Source of the DNA: Reticulitermes speratus
Lineage: Eukaryota; Arthropoda; Insecta; Blattodea; Rhinotermitidae
Length of the DNA stretch: 64,000 bases
Assembly: GCA_021186555.1 (NCBI GenBank)
Contig: JAJKFL010000039.1
Location: 16,286,733-16,350,732, forward strand
Direction of reading: 5' to 3'
Position numbers and translations under genes: made by a program. Position 1 is the first letter of the stretch; every line of letters starts with the position of its first letter. The notes under the pieces are model-generated. The model saw only the letters and a list, made by a program, of their open reading frames with translations, did not search any database and was not told the DNA's origin. Shown piece after piece: positions 1-12,970 of this stretch.

Positions 1-2384
1 TGAGGTTACACCTACAGTAATACTCGTATATTAATCGGATCAGTAATTACTGTAAAACAGGTAAACCGTTTTTTTAAATTTTGTTTGGAGCAACGAATAG
101 TTGGGATATGCTAACTTTAGTGAAATTATGCCGACTGTGTAGCATAGTCCTCCGTGAGAGGCTGACAGTGGCTCATCTAGTGAAGATATTCTCCACTTTT
201 CATGGAAGTCCAAGGTTCATTGACATGTTGACAAGAGCCTGTTACTGATACAGTCCACACCATCACACTCTATTTAAGATCCATTTTAATATTATCTTTT
301 AATCTACGCCAAAGTCTCGGAAGTGGTCTTTTTATTTCAGGTTTTCTGACGAAATTTGTGTGTACAGTTATTATCTGTACCATGCTGTGCCCGTCCCATT
401 CCTGAATGAATTTGTACATTTATGTAACCAGATACACTGTTTTAGTGTTGTAAGAAAGCTTATGCATAAATGAATCTCTTATTACAGTTCGTACTCTGTG
501 ACAGCCGCCATTAAAACCAGATGTAGATATCCGTGGTTGTGGATTCATGTGAAAGGAATATTTTGATAGACAGGAACGGTCATTTGTGTATTGTTTATGT
601 CTGAGGATATTCTGGGTCTTTTGTTAAATTCGTGGCAGTGTTACCAAAACTTACAACAGTTTACGTCGCAGCAAATGCGTGGAAAGAACAGAAAGTTCTG
701 AAAATCACTTATGAATTCCAACTAATCAAACAAGAGGTGCTGTAAATTAATAATTATATAATTTAATGGTAAAGTTCAGTGCCTGTTTTCCACTAGTACA
801 GATTCTGTCTTCATTAATTTGCCAGATACGATGTCTGTGTGGTTTACTCAGACCTTATTTGAAGTGTAATGTCCTCGTAAGGGTCGAGTGATGGGCCCTG
901 CCAAGCGACAGTATTTTCCCTGTTGCTTGCCGTATAAATAGCGGCGGCTGGGAGGTAAATACCGAGATAAATATATCTGCTGCAACCCGCGACTGGCCGA
1001 CAGACACGGATACGAGAAGCCTACCACGTAAATCGCTTATACCGTATTTCATTTACCTGTGTAGCGTGTATCTTAACATCATATGGTTCCAGGCATTCTC
1101 AAATTGAGAATAAATTATCCAAATAAAACGATATGATTAGAGCAATGATCCAATCTTCCCCCCAAAATTAAATGTGTCCAGGATTTCCGAACGATTTGAT
1201 GGCGTATTAATTGTATAAAGCTACGTAAAGTTTCTGTTGGGGCGTACTTTTACTCCAACGCTGGAAAAAAGATTAATGATAAGTTAAAATTTCTGGGGGT
1301 GGGGACACACTTTGCTTCCGATTATATTTAATATTTCTGTAACAAATGGCCTGTATAAATTTATAGAGATTCGTGTTCCATGTACTTAAGCTCTGATTCA
1401 AGTATTTATTATTGAACTGTAGATACGAATATGCTACTAAAATTGGATTCAGCTGGCTATAAATACGATCCAGTGATGGGCTTTGTGAACTTGGCAGTGA
1501 ACCTTGTGGCTCCGTAAAAGATGGGGAATCCCTTACACGGTTGAGCGACTCGCAGGTTTTCAACAAGGTCGCTGTGCCATAGACTTGTTAATTTAATGTG
1601 ATATTTATAAGGGCAGCCGCGATACGCACGAAGAAGTAAGGTTCAGGAAGAAAATGACGTCAACATTTCGTTGCTAGATGGCTTCCGGTCACATGACTGT
1701 GACTAGGTTCTTCGGCGTTTTGTATGAATTTACGAAATTCAGACAAATGAATTGATACACTTCGCTTCTGCTGTCATTATATCGTAGCCTGTAGTGTAAT
1801 CTACAAGGCATGTTAACTGAATTGAAACTGGATCGCACTAAGTCTTTATGTAGACTTGCCGCCTCGCTTGTCTGCTGGAGAAGTTGTCGCACGAGCACGG
1901 CGAGTTGTACTGGCATATGGAGGGCTAAACTTTCTCATTTCTAACCGACACTAGGTGGGGTGAGTGGCCATTTTCACGCTGTTTTGTCCGCGGGCGTGAG
2001 CACCGGTACCCATCAGATATGAGGCTGAACGGACCACATTCGATCTGGACATGATGTATGGCGGAAGGATAAAATCCTTCTGTCAGGAATTTAATGCTCT
2101 GCACTTCACTGGCTGAGCTATACAACAACGAACAACGCTGCTGCTGCTCGTGATGATGATGATATGTATCGAAAGTCGTGGTTGTGTAGTTGGCATCCCT
2201 GCTTCATATTTGGGATGTTCCAAGTTAGACCGCGACCCGGAAGCCTGCAGTTTCTGACTGGATTTGTGGGGTCTCACTCTTCAAGCAAGTACCGAAGCAA
2301 CATACCTACATTAGGACAGGCGACGACCGTTTCCTTCCGTTTCCGGTTCATTCACGGTCATCCACATTGAACAATAAATAACGT
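1..2384. other. intergenic DNA, no gene recognised
   Basis: Only short open frames occur and none has a recognisable domain or splice pattern. CpG dinucleotides are present at ordinary frequency, unlike the block from 9.7 to 28.2 kb. A homopolymer C tract at 2386-2403 marks the tail of the neighbouring SINE. Confidence 0.5.
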
Positions 2385-2642
2385 GTCCCCCCCCCCCCCC
2401 CCCATTGGCGCAACAGCCCTTAGTGGGCCAGGGCCTCCTCATTATCGAGGCTTCGCGATCACACTCAGACACCACACTCGGTAGGACTCATCTGGACGAG
2501 TGATCAGCCCGACGCAGAGACCTCTACCTGACAACACTCACAAGAGACAAACATCCATGCCCCCTGCAGGATTCGAAGCCGCAATCCCATCAAGCGAACG
2601 GCCGCAGACCCACGCCTTAGACCGCGCGGTCACTGGGATCGG
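2385..2642 (-). mobile_element. tRNA-derived SINE, tRNA-Leu-like head, minus strand
   Basis: Read on the minus strand, the head has an A-box-like stretch (GCGCGGTCTAAGGCG) and a B-box-like stretch (GGCTTCGAATCC) spaced as in a tRNA, followed by a unique body and a G-rich end (poly-C on the plus strand at 2386-2403). The motif GCGGTCTAAGGCG is typical of tRNA-Leu. The same head and body recur on the plus strand at 40482, so this is a dispersed family. It is not a tRNA gene: the cloverleaf is incomplete and the body continues into non-tRNA sequence. SINEs of this kind are transcribed by RNA polymerase III and mobilised by LINE machinery. Confidence 0.8.
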
Positions 2643-2659
2643 CAGTATATAGCGTTAAA

Positions 2660-2770
2660 TAAGCTGAGAATCAATTAGCGACACGTGGTTCAAATCCCAG
2701 CAGTGTCGTGGCACACTTGTTCTGCGTAGGCCGACTGTCTAGTGCCCGGAAGACACAAAATTGGTCAGTG
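2660..2770 (+). mobile_element. possible tRNA-derived SINE remnant
   Basis: A B-box-like stretch, GGTTCAAATCCC, lies at about 2687 with a weak upstream A-box region. It directly abuts the head of the minus-strand SINE. Only the B box is convincing, so this may be a chance match. Confidence 0.3.
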
Positions 2771-3774
2771 TAATTGTTTTGCGTAATTTGAATTCGTTTG
2801 GAAAATAATAGAATATAAAAATAGAATTTAGACCGGCGATTTATACGTTGTGTTTTCAACTAGAACAGTGGTCTTGGAATCGGGCCATCGACATAAAAGT
2901 AATCGCTAAATTGTCGATTCAAATGTCCGTTTTTTTTCCCCCACGTTAGAACCGCCGTGACAGAACTTACTAAGGCACATAATTCACACATCCAGTTGGA
3001 GAGACAGTACCTTATAAAATATGCATTGCCTTTGCTAGTCCTATTTATGTTGCCTTTGCCCCTGTGGAATCTCACAGCAGAACTACCAGGATCGGCAGTT
3101 CCAAGAAAACAAAGATTCTAAACATTTTCCAAATAGTCTGTATACGATTGCTGCATGCATTAATGATGGGCATGTTCATTTATGGCAGATGTAAATCTGC
3201 TGTTGCGAAACTGAACACGTCAGACATAAACACAGGCCCTACTAGATCAATGCATTATTTCCCTTTGTATTTCGTTAAATATTTACCATACCGAGAAGTG
3301 TCATAAAGTGAAAGTTTTAGACATTATTTTACCTGGTATTTCATGCTGCATTGTTTTGTACGATAAGCCATTTTTGAGCAAAGTTAATAGACGGCCATTT
3401 GATACGAACGTTGTTTGATTGGACCAGAATGCATATGCCTCACAAATTTTAGGTAGACTCTGAATACCAAATTTAATCAAAGTTTGTTTTATTATTATTT
3501 CAGAGGCCTAACGCTGGAGACCTCAAATACCTGTATAAAATTCATCCATAAGTTTTGGAAGATTGAAGACTTCTTATTTGTGCTGATAATATTCACGGCG
3601 CTAAACACTCTATGGAAAATAATCAGTCCCCTTCGTGCTAGGTCATTTTCACATGCAAATTGTGTGCCGCTCCCTGACGTTCCGTATATTCTAACTACTG
3701 CACAAGTAATTGCCGAGTAACTCTCTGTTTATTTTCAACCATACCGAATACACATTTTCCGAATCAAGGTATCT

Positions 3775-3970
3775 CCGTTGTACTCTAGCGGTCGATTGGG
3801 TAACAAGCACTTTTGCCTTGTATTCGGAAGGGCTTGGTTTCAAGTTTCGGACCAGGGGCAGGCTATCCTGACGGGACTTCCCGTGATGTCTTCAGTACCT
3901 CTCGACATACACCTAAAACTGTGCCACAGACGCTTCCTTTCACACCCTCTCGAATTCATTATTCACTAAT
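3775..3970 (+). mobile_element. decayed tRNA-derived SINE
   Basis: The segment reads like a tRNA head (ctctagcggtcgattgggtaa, then a degenerate B box ggtttcaagtttc) followed by a body with the common insect SINE wording of a G-rich acceptor region and a 'gacgggacttcccgtg' block. The boxes are degraded, so it is an old copy. Boundaries are approximate. Confidence 0.4.
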
Positions 3971-6900
3971 GAACCTACTGTTTGACACTGTGTAATCACA
4001 GATGCTGAGGTTGCTAGAAGCCATAAATAAATAGGTAAATATTTCATTTTTAACACGGAATGAGTAACAAGTATGTGTCACTGAGCACTTCAGTGGGGGT
4101 TAAGACGTCACCAACCCCTCCAACTGAACTCACCCGACTTGTGGCGAGGACGAAGCCATGGTGAAACTGTTGCGACTGACCGGCCTGCCGACCGGGTTCA
4201 CCCTCTCGGGCAGTAAGCTGTCGGACTGAAAGAACTGGCAGCCGCAGCGCACCTCCCGGCTGTTACTCGATACAGACGAGTCGTGGGAGATGGCCCTTCT
4301 GGGCTGCTCGGACCGAGATTTCGACCGCGGACTGCGCTCCTCGGATCGACCCTCGGGTTCTGCATATTGCGACCACCTAGCTCATGGTGTTAGGGGTGGC
4401 TGGCTTCGGGACTGTCTGCTTGTTCCGCCTGACAGTCGCACGACCTGCCACCAGGTCGCATTGTCACACCAACGAAAACAGGCGAACACGACCGACTCTA
4501 ATCTATTTATTACTTCATTTTTTAACCCACTGTTTATTGTTTTAATTAAACGCATGCGTTCTGATATTTGGCTAATTTTCAAAAGAAACAGTTTTTGACA
4601 TTTGAGTTTCTCACGGCGCGCACTATGAAGAGTAGGCCTACTATATTCTGGAATATGACGCCGTGTAGTCTGGTAAAATTTTACAGACTATTAGAAAGGG
4701 ACATGCTTCCTTTATTTTCAGGATGCTGATGGAAGTTAGCACCGTGAAGATGGAAGAAATGGATTCCTCCGAAAAGTCGGAAAATTTCTGCGAAACTACA
4801 CGGTATTATGTGCTAAAACAGAGTATTCTTTAAACACTTTGTGTTTATATTCACAAATGTTATGGTCATCGACTTTTCTTTCACTGTTGGTTTGAATATT
4901 AAACCTTGCTATTCTGGTTTCTATTTACATAAATTTCCTTCTGTTTATCCGTGCTGAAGCATAATTTCTGTGGTTGAAAGGTCACCAGTAGTTATCTCTG
5001 ACGTTGAGAAATTGCGAGGCGCGTTTAACCGAGTCTCACACCAAATACTTCAGACCGGGAGGATCGGTGCTGAGCGACATGTTTATTTGTGTAGCACAGA
5101 ATGGGTTAAAAGTCAACAGGTCGGCTAACTGCAGTCTTGTGTCGGAGCGCTGGCTGTAAGATCTGTGCAGACAGGTCTTGGTTTTTTGACTGACTCGGCC
5201 AGTATTCACTTTGGTTTTTATTCTTTCCATTGTTTAATTATTTGGTCCTTATATATTAAAAATTTGGGGTGATAAAGACCAAAAAACTGCCTCAAACCTA
5301 AACCAGTTCAAAATTTTTTATTTTTTTGTTTCCTATTTTGACTGCTGCAAGAGGACCCTATTCAAATAAATTCTGCTTTTATAGGGCCAGGTTCTTCTTC
5401 CAAAAATTCCGTGGCGACAGGACCACTACGAATTTCACAGTTTTGCATGCGAAGTTTATTATAAGGTTATAAGAGACGCATAATACTTGGTTGCTGTAAC
5501 CAACACGACAAACAACGTACGTATAACGTACTATTGAGGCCGTGGAAAAGCACTAAGTATTACAAACTCTGAGTGTGTCTGTAGCCTTATTTATCCAGCA
5601 TGCAATGCGCACGCGCCGTATTATATTGTCATCTGTGGCCTGTCTGACTGTACCATATTTCTCCACATTATCTCATAAACGGCACGATTTTAGGGAAAAA
5701 GTTATTGAACATAACATTTGTGTTTTGATTTTCTCTACAACTTTTGTCTGAAACATTTCTCATTCTAAAAAGAATTGAGCGAGATATCATCATAAATGTA
5801 CTTAGGTCTTCATGTAAGTTACCCGTTATTCTTGTCAGATTTTAATGAAAGTTTAATTTTCTCGACAAATTTAAAAAAAAATACTCAAACATCAAATTTC
5901 ATGAAATACATTCAGTGGGGGCCGGACTGTTCCATGCGGACGGACAAACAGACGAATAGACGGACACTTGAATCTAGTCTACACCTTCACGTATTTATCT
6001 TAGGTATATTTTAATATTATCTCCCCCTCCCCCTTTAAAGCGTGATCTTCGAAGTGGGCTCTGTCCCGAGGAATTTCTACTAAGATTTTGTGCACAGTAC
6101 ATTTCTTATCCGTCAAAGGAAATTGATATCAGGACAAAAATTCAGATTTTAGCTTAGCCTTCTGGAAGGGCCAGCTTCAAATTTTGGCAGGGCACCATCT
6201 GTTCTGACAGCTATTTTCCATGATTTTTCTAATTCTCTCCAGACGAAATTCCACACTACCGCCTCCTCCCATATTATATATATATATCCTTCAGAATCAC
6301 CCTTCTGTACAAACACTAGTGTTGAAATAGCAATGTAGAATGTAATAACAGAAAAGTCAAGCCTCGTTGATAGGTGAACCGACAATCTAGAGTCCACAGA
6401 CCACGAGATGATCCCTGCGAGGGGGAGGTGTCTGGCGTGGTGCGGGGGACTGCTGGCTATAAGCAGGACTACTGGACTGCTGTTGGTAGGAGCGACAGAC
6501 TGTTCTACCACTGCACAAAGACTGACAACATCAGGCATCTCGACTAGCGTGTGATAAGCGAGTGCACTGTGCGAATGCTTTCAGGATGGGTAATAACAAT
6601 TCGTCATTCATCACGAAATCTTGCGCATGCGCATCTATCGCATTTCTAGCAGGGATCATCTCCTGGTCTGCACAGTACGACATTCCATAGTCCGCACTGG
6701 GGACCGTATTCACTCTTCCCGTTGCTTCATCGTAACATGTTCCTGCTGTCAGGTTTTGTATCTAAATTTGTCGGACCGCATCTGTAATAATGCGTAATAA
6801 CATACCTCATGTGTTTCCACGCGTCGCTATCTAGAGGAGATTTGTCCAGGTGAGTCCAGGGGTAACCACCTCGAGCCCGGGCCCGTCGCAGATCCTCCCA

Positions 6901-7364
6901 GCGGTACGTCTTTATTGGCACAGGAGGTGGAAGTTGCATGATTGCTGGAATTACACAAAACCTCAAACTTCCGCACAGTCTCCATATTTGTAACTTCTAA
7001 GATTTAAAAAAGCACCCCTTCTTACAAAACTCATAGGCGTTTTTCTGATTAAACTCCACACAGTTAATTACTCATCATTTTAAAACTGAAACCTAAATTG
7101 TGCGGCCGCCATACTGTAAGAGCGATATTGTCGCTGCCGCTTCCCAGTGTCGCAGGACCGCCATGTTACTCTAAGAAAACCCGAACGTTATCTAGGCCTA
7201 TCTGGTGTTCGTGGTAATTTTATAAAAAAAACTGCCACATTGTTGTTAAGGTATTAATAGCACAGAGTAGGAAATGAACATGACATTCGACACAGTGGAA
7301 AATATGGTGCTGAGCAGGACTAACGCGATCAGTTGCTCTGAAATTGTATGTTGTGAGGAACGAG
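3971..7364. other. intergenic DNA, no gene recognised
   Basis: No coding signal was found. A 129-codon minus-strand frame (6149-6538) has no domain and was rejected. The stretch contains one perfect 12-bp NRF-1/ewg-type palindrome (6622-6633), listed separately. Confidence 0.45.
6622..6633. promoter_or_regulatory. NRF-1/erect-wing-type palindrome
   Basis: TGCGCATGCGCA is a perfect 12-bp palindrome matching the consensus bound by NRF-1 and its insect orthologue erect wing, usually found in housekeeping promoters. No convincing gene start is seen beside it, so function is unproven. Confidence 0.25.
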
Positions 7365-7550
7365 AGTTAAGTTGGCTGAACCGGTAACGCTTCTGACTTG
7401 TATCTGGTAGGTACGTGTTCGAACCTCGGCCGGCACACCCACTATTCTAGGTTCTCATGTTTTCTCCTTCCCTCCAGGTAAATTCCCAGATAGTACATCA
7501 AATTAGCCCTCGATCGCTTCTTTACATGTAATTTTCAAATCACTAATCGT
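7365..7550 (+). mobile_element. decayed tRNA-derived SINE
   Basis: An A-box-like TGGCTGAACCGGT is followed about 50 bases later by a B-box-like GTGTTCGAACCTCGGCC, the spacing of a tRNA promoter. A short non-tRNA body follows. Ends are approximate. Confidence 0.5.
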
Positions 7551-8314
7551 TATTCATTCTGTTGTTGTACGCCTTACAGTCTGGGCAACCGACAGATTCG
7601 CTAAATAAACCATAACAACTAAATTCATCCGGTAGCTTAGTATTTTATTGTCACTACTGTAGAGACCTAGTTGACAGAGTATACTACTTGAAGTTGTCAG
7701 AGCAATAAACACAACAGTTGCTCTTGTGATTTCGATAAAAACCACGAACTTCTCTCCCACGCACTCACTTTTTGTCTAATGAGCACACTAAGAAATTATC
7801 CGGTATAAAAGAACTTGGAAAATTTATTTTCTACGTAACAAATGCAACCTCGGAACCGTATGCTAAGCCACTTCAATACAAGCTGCAGCAGCAGAACCCT
7901 TTTCGTTATATTCAGCTTAAAAGCCTGTCCTGTCTTCTCTTCAACCCGGGCTTCCAGCTGGCCTCCTTCCTGTGTGTTTGCTCAGTAAAATGGTTATGTT
8001 TCTTATCTCTTGCATTTAACCTTGATTTAATTATCGCGAGACATTACATTTCTCATTATCTGACCTTCACAATTCCACAACAATAATATTAATAATACTA
8101 CTAATAATAATTGAATTATTTTTCCCGCATAGATCTCGAAATTACCTTCAGCACTTTCTGGCATTGCACTTGAATAACAGGTGCACGCGAAGGTTCACCT
8201 TTGTGAAAAGCTCATGTCATGAATGCTAATCGTATTTGACTGACATAACCTCAAATACGACAGGTGAAAAAATTATGAAATATTTAACTTACTAAAGGCA
8301 AGCTATTTTTCTGT
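7551..8314. other. intergenic DNA, nothing recognised
   Basis: A+T-rich sequence with short frames only. A simple run of AAT/ACT trinucleotides lies near 8085-8110. Confidence 0.4.
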
Positions 8315-8795
8315 TTAGTGTGAAACTTGGTCTCTCGCACTGAGGGAGGAACGTAGGCTGAGGGCGTCTGAGAACAGGGTGCTGAGGAACATACTTGGGC
8401 CTAAGAGGGACGAGGTAACAGGGGCGTGGAGAAGACTTACATAACGAGGAGCTTTATGATCTGTACTCCTCACCAAATATTATTCGGGTAATCAAATCAA
8501 GAAGATTGAGATAGGCAGGGCATGTGGCACGTATGGGAGACAGGAGAGGCGCGTACAGGGTTTTCGTGGGGAGACATGAGGCAAAGAGACCACTTGGAAG
8601 AACTAGGTGTACATGGGAGGATAATATTAAAATGTATCTTCAAGAAATAGGGTGGGGCGTGGAGTGGATCTGGCTCAGTATAAGAACAAGTGGCGGGCTC
8701 TTGTGAATGCGGTGATGAACCTTCTGATTCCATAAAATGCGGGGAATTTCTTGAAGAAGGACTCTGCACCGTGGAGTTAGTTCTTTAGAGAACAC
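8315..8795 (+). mobile_element. 5'-truncated LINE tail (family 1)
   Basis: The segment starts at the sequence encoding the 'CETWSL' region near the C terminus of the LINE reverse transcriptase protein. It continues through a zone coding the '[20 protein letters not shown]' type basic tail, then a short 3' UTR ending near 'ccgtggagttagtt'. The first part matches 32548-32735 in the long copy; the tail matches those at 18366, 26425, 49850 and 51815. It is a dead 5'-truncated insertion of the sort produced by incomplete target-primed reverse transcription. Confidence 0.8.
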
Positions 8796-9284
8796 CTTCT
8801 GGGGACAGAGCGTACTCATGTTTATGCAGACTTTGTATACATTCATTCTTCAGCTTGGTTTCTGATCCAACATGGGACTTGGTACGTCAAGTTGTGGGAG
8901 GGAATGCGAGATATTTTTAGCCCAGAACCAAGCATTAGGCTCCTCCTGTTGTGTGGAGTACCAGAACACTTTGCTGTGGCGACTTTGTTTGTGGTGGGCG
9001 GAGGTTTGAATCTCTAATGGTCTGTAGCTTCATCGTTATTTTCTCATTGGAGCATCGAACGTCATACCAAACCGAACCGGTCAGTACAGCGATAGGATAA
9101 TCTGGAGGTATCTGTTTCGAATTTTTTTCAGAGAACCGGCTATCCGGAAAATTTCCATCGTTGTTCTGAGGACATTTTCAGGCTGACTGTTCCTCCCATG
9201 TTTAATACTGGGTTGTAAACAAAAAGTTAAACACCATACATATCTGTGGCTATAGTAATTTTTATTCTGATTAAAGTGAAACTA
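8796..9284. other. intergenic DNA, nothing recognised
   Basis: No coding signal, repeat or regulatory motif could be supported here. Confidence 0.4.
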
Positions 9285-9420
9285 AATGGGACCCGTGCTA
9301 CAGCCCCGGCGGTTAGTCGCCGGTTTATCACCGCGGAGGTCCGGATTAAATCCCAGGATAATCCGTGTGGGATTTGTGGTGGACAAAGTGGTACCGGGAC
9401 AGTGTTTTATCCAAATATTT
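9285..9420 (+). mobile_element. tRNA-derived SINE remnant (second SINE family)
   Basis: An A-box-like GGCGGTTAGTCGCCGG is followed by a B-box-like GTCCGGATTAAATCCCAGG and then a body with 'gtgggatttgtggtggacaa'. The same body words appear, more decayed and inverted, at 39400-39560. This supports a dispersed SINE family distinct from the tRNA-Leu one. Confidence 0.55.
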
Positions 9421-10099
9421 CTGTCTTCTCTTGCCAATTATCGTTCCACAAATTCTGCATCTCCCATCGACGTTATATAGTACGGATACTGACAGCGCCC
9501 TAAATAAACGCCACAATGTAGAAATGTCCCAGAAGAGCGCAGATCTCATCAACATCGCGGCAGAAGCCTGAAATCAAGATTAGAAATATTCTGTTCGGTC
9601 TATGACGTTCAGTTTTTGGCCTTCATATTCTGATGTTGAAATTCCGCCCTAGCTATAGACTCATGTTATTTTATAAAACCAGATTTTCAGTACTAATATG
9701 GTAAATTAGTAGAAATTCCATAATAGTGCTATTCTCTTTAAACTTCTACACTCAAGGACAAGAATTCACAAGTCAGCAGCCTGTTTGTTCTTGACAGAAC
9801 TACTTGTTTTTTAGCAGGGAGTAATAATCTGACAGGTGAGGCTAATACTAATTGGCACAACATTTTATAAAGCTCATTTGGCACTGACCCCAAATAAAGC
9901 AACTGGTGGCATTGTCTTCTGTTAATGTACTCGCAAGGAAGGACAAGCATACACTGTTTCATAATCTGGTGTGTGCTACAACAGTGTGAACCCAGGCCCA
10001 GAGAAGTGTATTACCTGTGGTGATTTTGAAACAGGAAATACAGTTAACATCAAAGGTGATAATAAATGACACTTCTTTGTGAGGTAGATAAAAAAAAGA

Positions 10100-10345
10100 G
10101 CCAGGATAGTGTAGTCTGTAGTGACTAGCTCATGGGCTGAACAACTAAGTAACTGTGGTTCCATTACCAGCAGGGGAATGGCATTTATCTCTTCTCCAAA
10201 ATGTCCAAACTGGCTCCAAAACATCCAAACTGGCTCCAGGGCCCACCTAACCTCCTATTCAGTGGCAGTAAAGCAGCTAGATCATGAATGTAACCACTCA
10301 TCTCCATCTAGCACCGAGGTTAAAAATGAGTGCAGCCACACCTAT
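10100..10345 (+). mobile_element. decayed tRNA-derived SINE
   Basis: A tRNA-like head (gtgactagctcatgggctg, then ggttccattaccagcagg as a worn B box) is followed by 'ggaatggcatttatctcttc' and a small internal duplication of 'caaaacatccaaactggctc'. CpGs are almost absent, as in the rest of this block. Low sequence fidelity suggests age. Confidence 0.45.
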
Positions 10346-12539
10346 ATTCCCCCCCCCCCCAATGTTCCTTCATGGCATGCACACAACACAATACATGACC
10401 CACTACAATTATGTAAACACTAAATACCAAAATATTTCATGCTGTAATGTTCACCAAATCTGATTATATCAAAATAATTTGTTATGTAGTCATCTCACTT
10501 CGATGTTATATCGTGTGACAAACATATTACCAAGATAAAACATTAGAAAGCATTTTAGCCACTGACTGTGCTAAAGGGTTAATGGCCTATCATCATTAAT
10601 AACATCTGAAAGTCAGGCTGGTGAATGCAATATTTGGCTGCTAAGCAAAATACCAACTCTTGTGCCTGATCAAAAATAAACCGTCCATTTACAAACAGTT
10701 TAGTGCAGGACCAACCAGGGCAGATTAAATTGTGACTTGTCATGCTCACCTGGAGGGTTTTTATCCTCCATGATCCGTGCATCCCGTGTCACCATCTGCT
10801 ACTAAGAACACCACCATTTCTTGATGATACTGTTGGTAAAAGTTGTGTTAAAAAAGAAAAAAAGACCGGCAGAGTATTTCAGGAATAACCTGCTGACCTA
10901 GAGAGACGTCCACTCACCCACACCAACTACTATCTCTAGTTACAGGTCCTCCACTGATCAACACAACGAACTGGAAAAGTCACCAGTTACATTTCAGACA
11001 GTCAAAGGAATATGCAGTGCCAACAGCAAATTGTGACGAGTGTAGTTTCATTACAGATGTTCAGTCCAAGCAACTGATGTGTTATGTTTTTGGAACCAGA
11101 GTGTATCCTGAAGAGTTGCCAAAATAATGACCTCATTTGAGATACAGGTTGGGAGTAATACTTGTCTGGCTTACTGGCACGATTCCAGTCAGCAACACAC
11201 TGCTGCATTTCAGAATAACACACCGTTACCTTATCCTGGAAAAAGAGATATCAGAGGAGATGCTGGAATATTTATATGACTGTCTCTGCACTAAATCTTA
11301 AAATGACATGATGATGAATTTGTACAACTTCATTGAGTACTGTTACAATGGTTAAATGGGGAAGGTTCAAATGGGTAGAATGATCAGGAAATAATAAATT
11401 CATACACAGTTTCACCTGAGAAACCCTATGAAAAGACAATATTATGTTTGTGGTTATGGTTCCATTGTGCAATATTTCATTACCTAAACATCTCCCAACT
11501 CTACAAATGTTTTAACTTATATAAGTAGAGCTGAAGTGCTGAATTCTTCCGGGTGCAACTCAAATTGATTTTCGTTCAACAGAAACAAACCTGTATGTTA
11601 ATAAACATGAAGGCCAAAATAAGTGGACAAGTTAGAACACTGCACGAGAATCTTTGTGTTTATGAAGGTTACCAACTGTTGTTATGGTAGTGAAATTTAG
11701 GAGGTATGATGAACTGGGCATATTGGTTAAGATGATGAAGACAAGGAATGTATACAGAATTTCTGGGGAAAAAATCTTTTGGAAAATGTCCACTTGGAGA
11801 ACTGAAGGGATATGAGAAAATGACATAGACGGATCTTAGGGAGATGTTCTGTAAAGATGGGATGTGAATCAAACGATTCAGTACGATGCCAAATAGCAAA
11901 CTTTGGATAGAATTAGTGGCATTGAACCTTCTGTTTCTGCAACCAAACGTCTGTTAGTCACGGTGTGATTTAAGGATACACATACAGAAGAAAGTCTGAT
12001 AGCACAGATAGAATGCAGGCAGGCAGTGATAACAATAACATTACAGTATAGTTTATTGTATTGTGATATTAATTTAATATCTCATTTTCTTCGAACTTCT
12101 GTGAGTAATAAGCTATGTTTTCTGCACAATAGTTAACGCTTTGTACAATTTTTGTTGTTGTAAACAAAATAATCGAAGTTCTGTGATTGGAAAGACATAC
12201 AAATAACAGTAACAAAATTAACAAAATTAACAAAATCTAACAAGATCTCATATTCATTAAATAAAAAATAATATTATTTGTTACTATAAAGTTAAGAGTC
12301 CTATTATGACATCTAAAATGATCAAAACCCAAATAATCTACAGCCATCAACAGAAGACTCAGATAAGGATGTGCGCTGTTTTCAGCTGTGATTTGAAGAA
12401 ACAACACACTGACCATTTGGCTGACAATGCAGTGTTGACTTGTTTCGAATTTTTACAGTGCTTCCACCATAAACCTCATAATAGGTATATAAATGTTACG
12501 TTTTTGATTCTCACCCTTTCTAAAACTGTATTTAAACTA
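10346..12539. other. CpG-poor 3' flank of SCAI, no gene recognised
   Basis: This stretch lies 3' of SCAI and shares its strong CpG depletion, so it may be part of an extended SCAI transcript or its methylated run-on region. No open frame has a recognisable domain. Confidence 0.4.
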
Positions 12540-12700
12540 CAGTAAAACCCTGATTTAATGTTCCTGCATTTAGTGAAATCCCGGATTTCATGTCCCGACA
12601 ATAGCTCCGTATAAACAATGTAACCTCCATTTAATGAAAACCTCGATTTAGTGAAATATATTCTAATCCCCTAGCAATTCATTAAATAGGGGTTTTACTG
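12540..12700. mobile_element. pogo/Tigger-type MITE, TA target
   Basis: The 161-bp element begins CAGTAAAACCCTGATTTAATG and ends with the inverted counterpart cattaaataggggttttactg, and is flanked by TA on both sides (12538-12539 and 12701-12702). CAGTAAAACCC termini and TA target duplication are typical of the pogo/Tigger branch of Tc1/mariner DNA transposons. It has no coding capacity and would depend on a transposase elsewhere. Confidence 0.8.
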
Positions 12701-12970
12701 TACTTATCAGGGGATATTAAAATGAGAATTAAATGATATGATATTTCAAATACATTTCTAAAAATAACAAATAATCAAACAAATGTTAAGGTAAATACAA
12801 ACATATTCTACACAGCTGCAATACTGAAACAACACATTCCACTAAATATTATTTCAGAAAGTGGTGAGACAAAAACATTTCTTGTTTCTCCATGAACCTC
12901 CCTACAGCTGATGTGAACATAATGTGACTATCCTAAAATCTGACTCCATTACCACTGTATTTTCAAATAT

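Noticed and set aside
4290-4598. 102-codon frame
   Set aside because: No domain; overlaps a similar-sized frame on the other strand, typical of chance.
6149-6538. 129-codon minus-strand frame
   Set aside because: No recognisable domain, no homologous pattern, no splice support. Kept as chance.
9105-9140. Hammerhead-like gtttcga...ttcag on the minus strand
   Set aside because: The core would read CTGAAAA, lacking the invariant G, and no stem II or stem I pairing forms.
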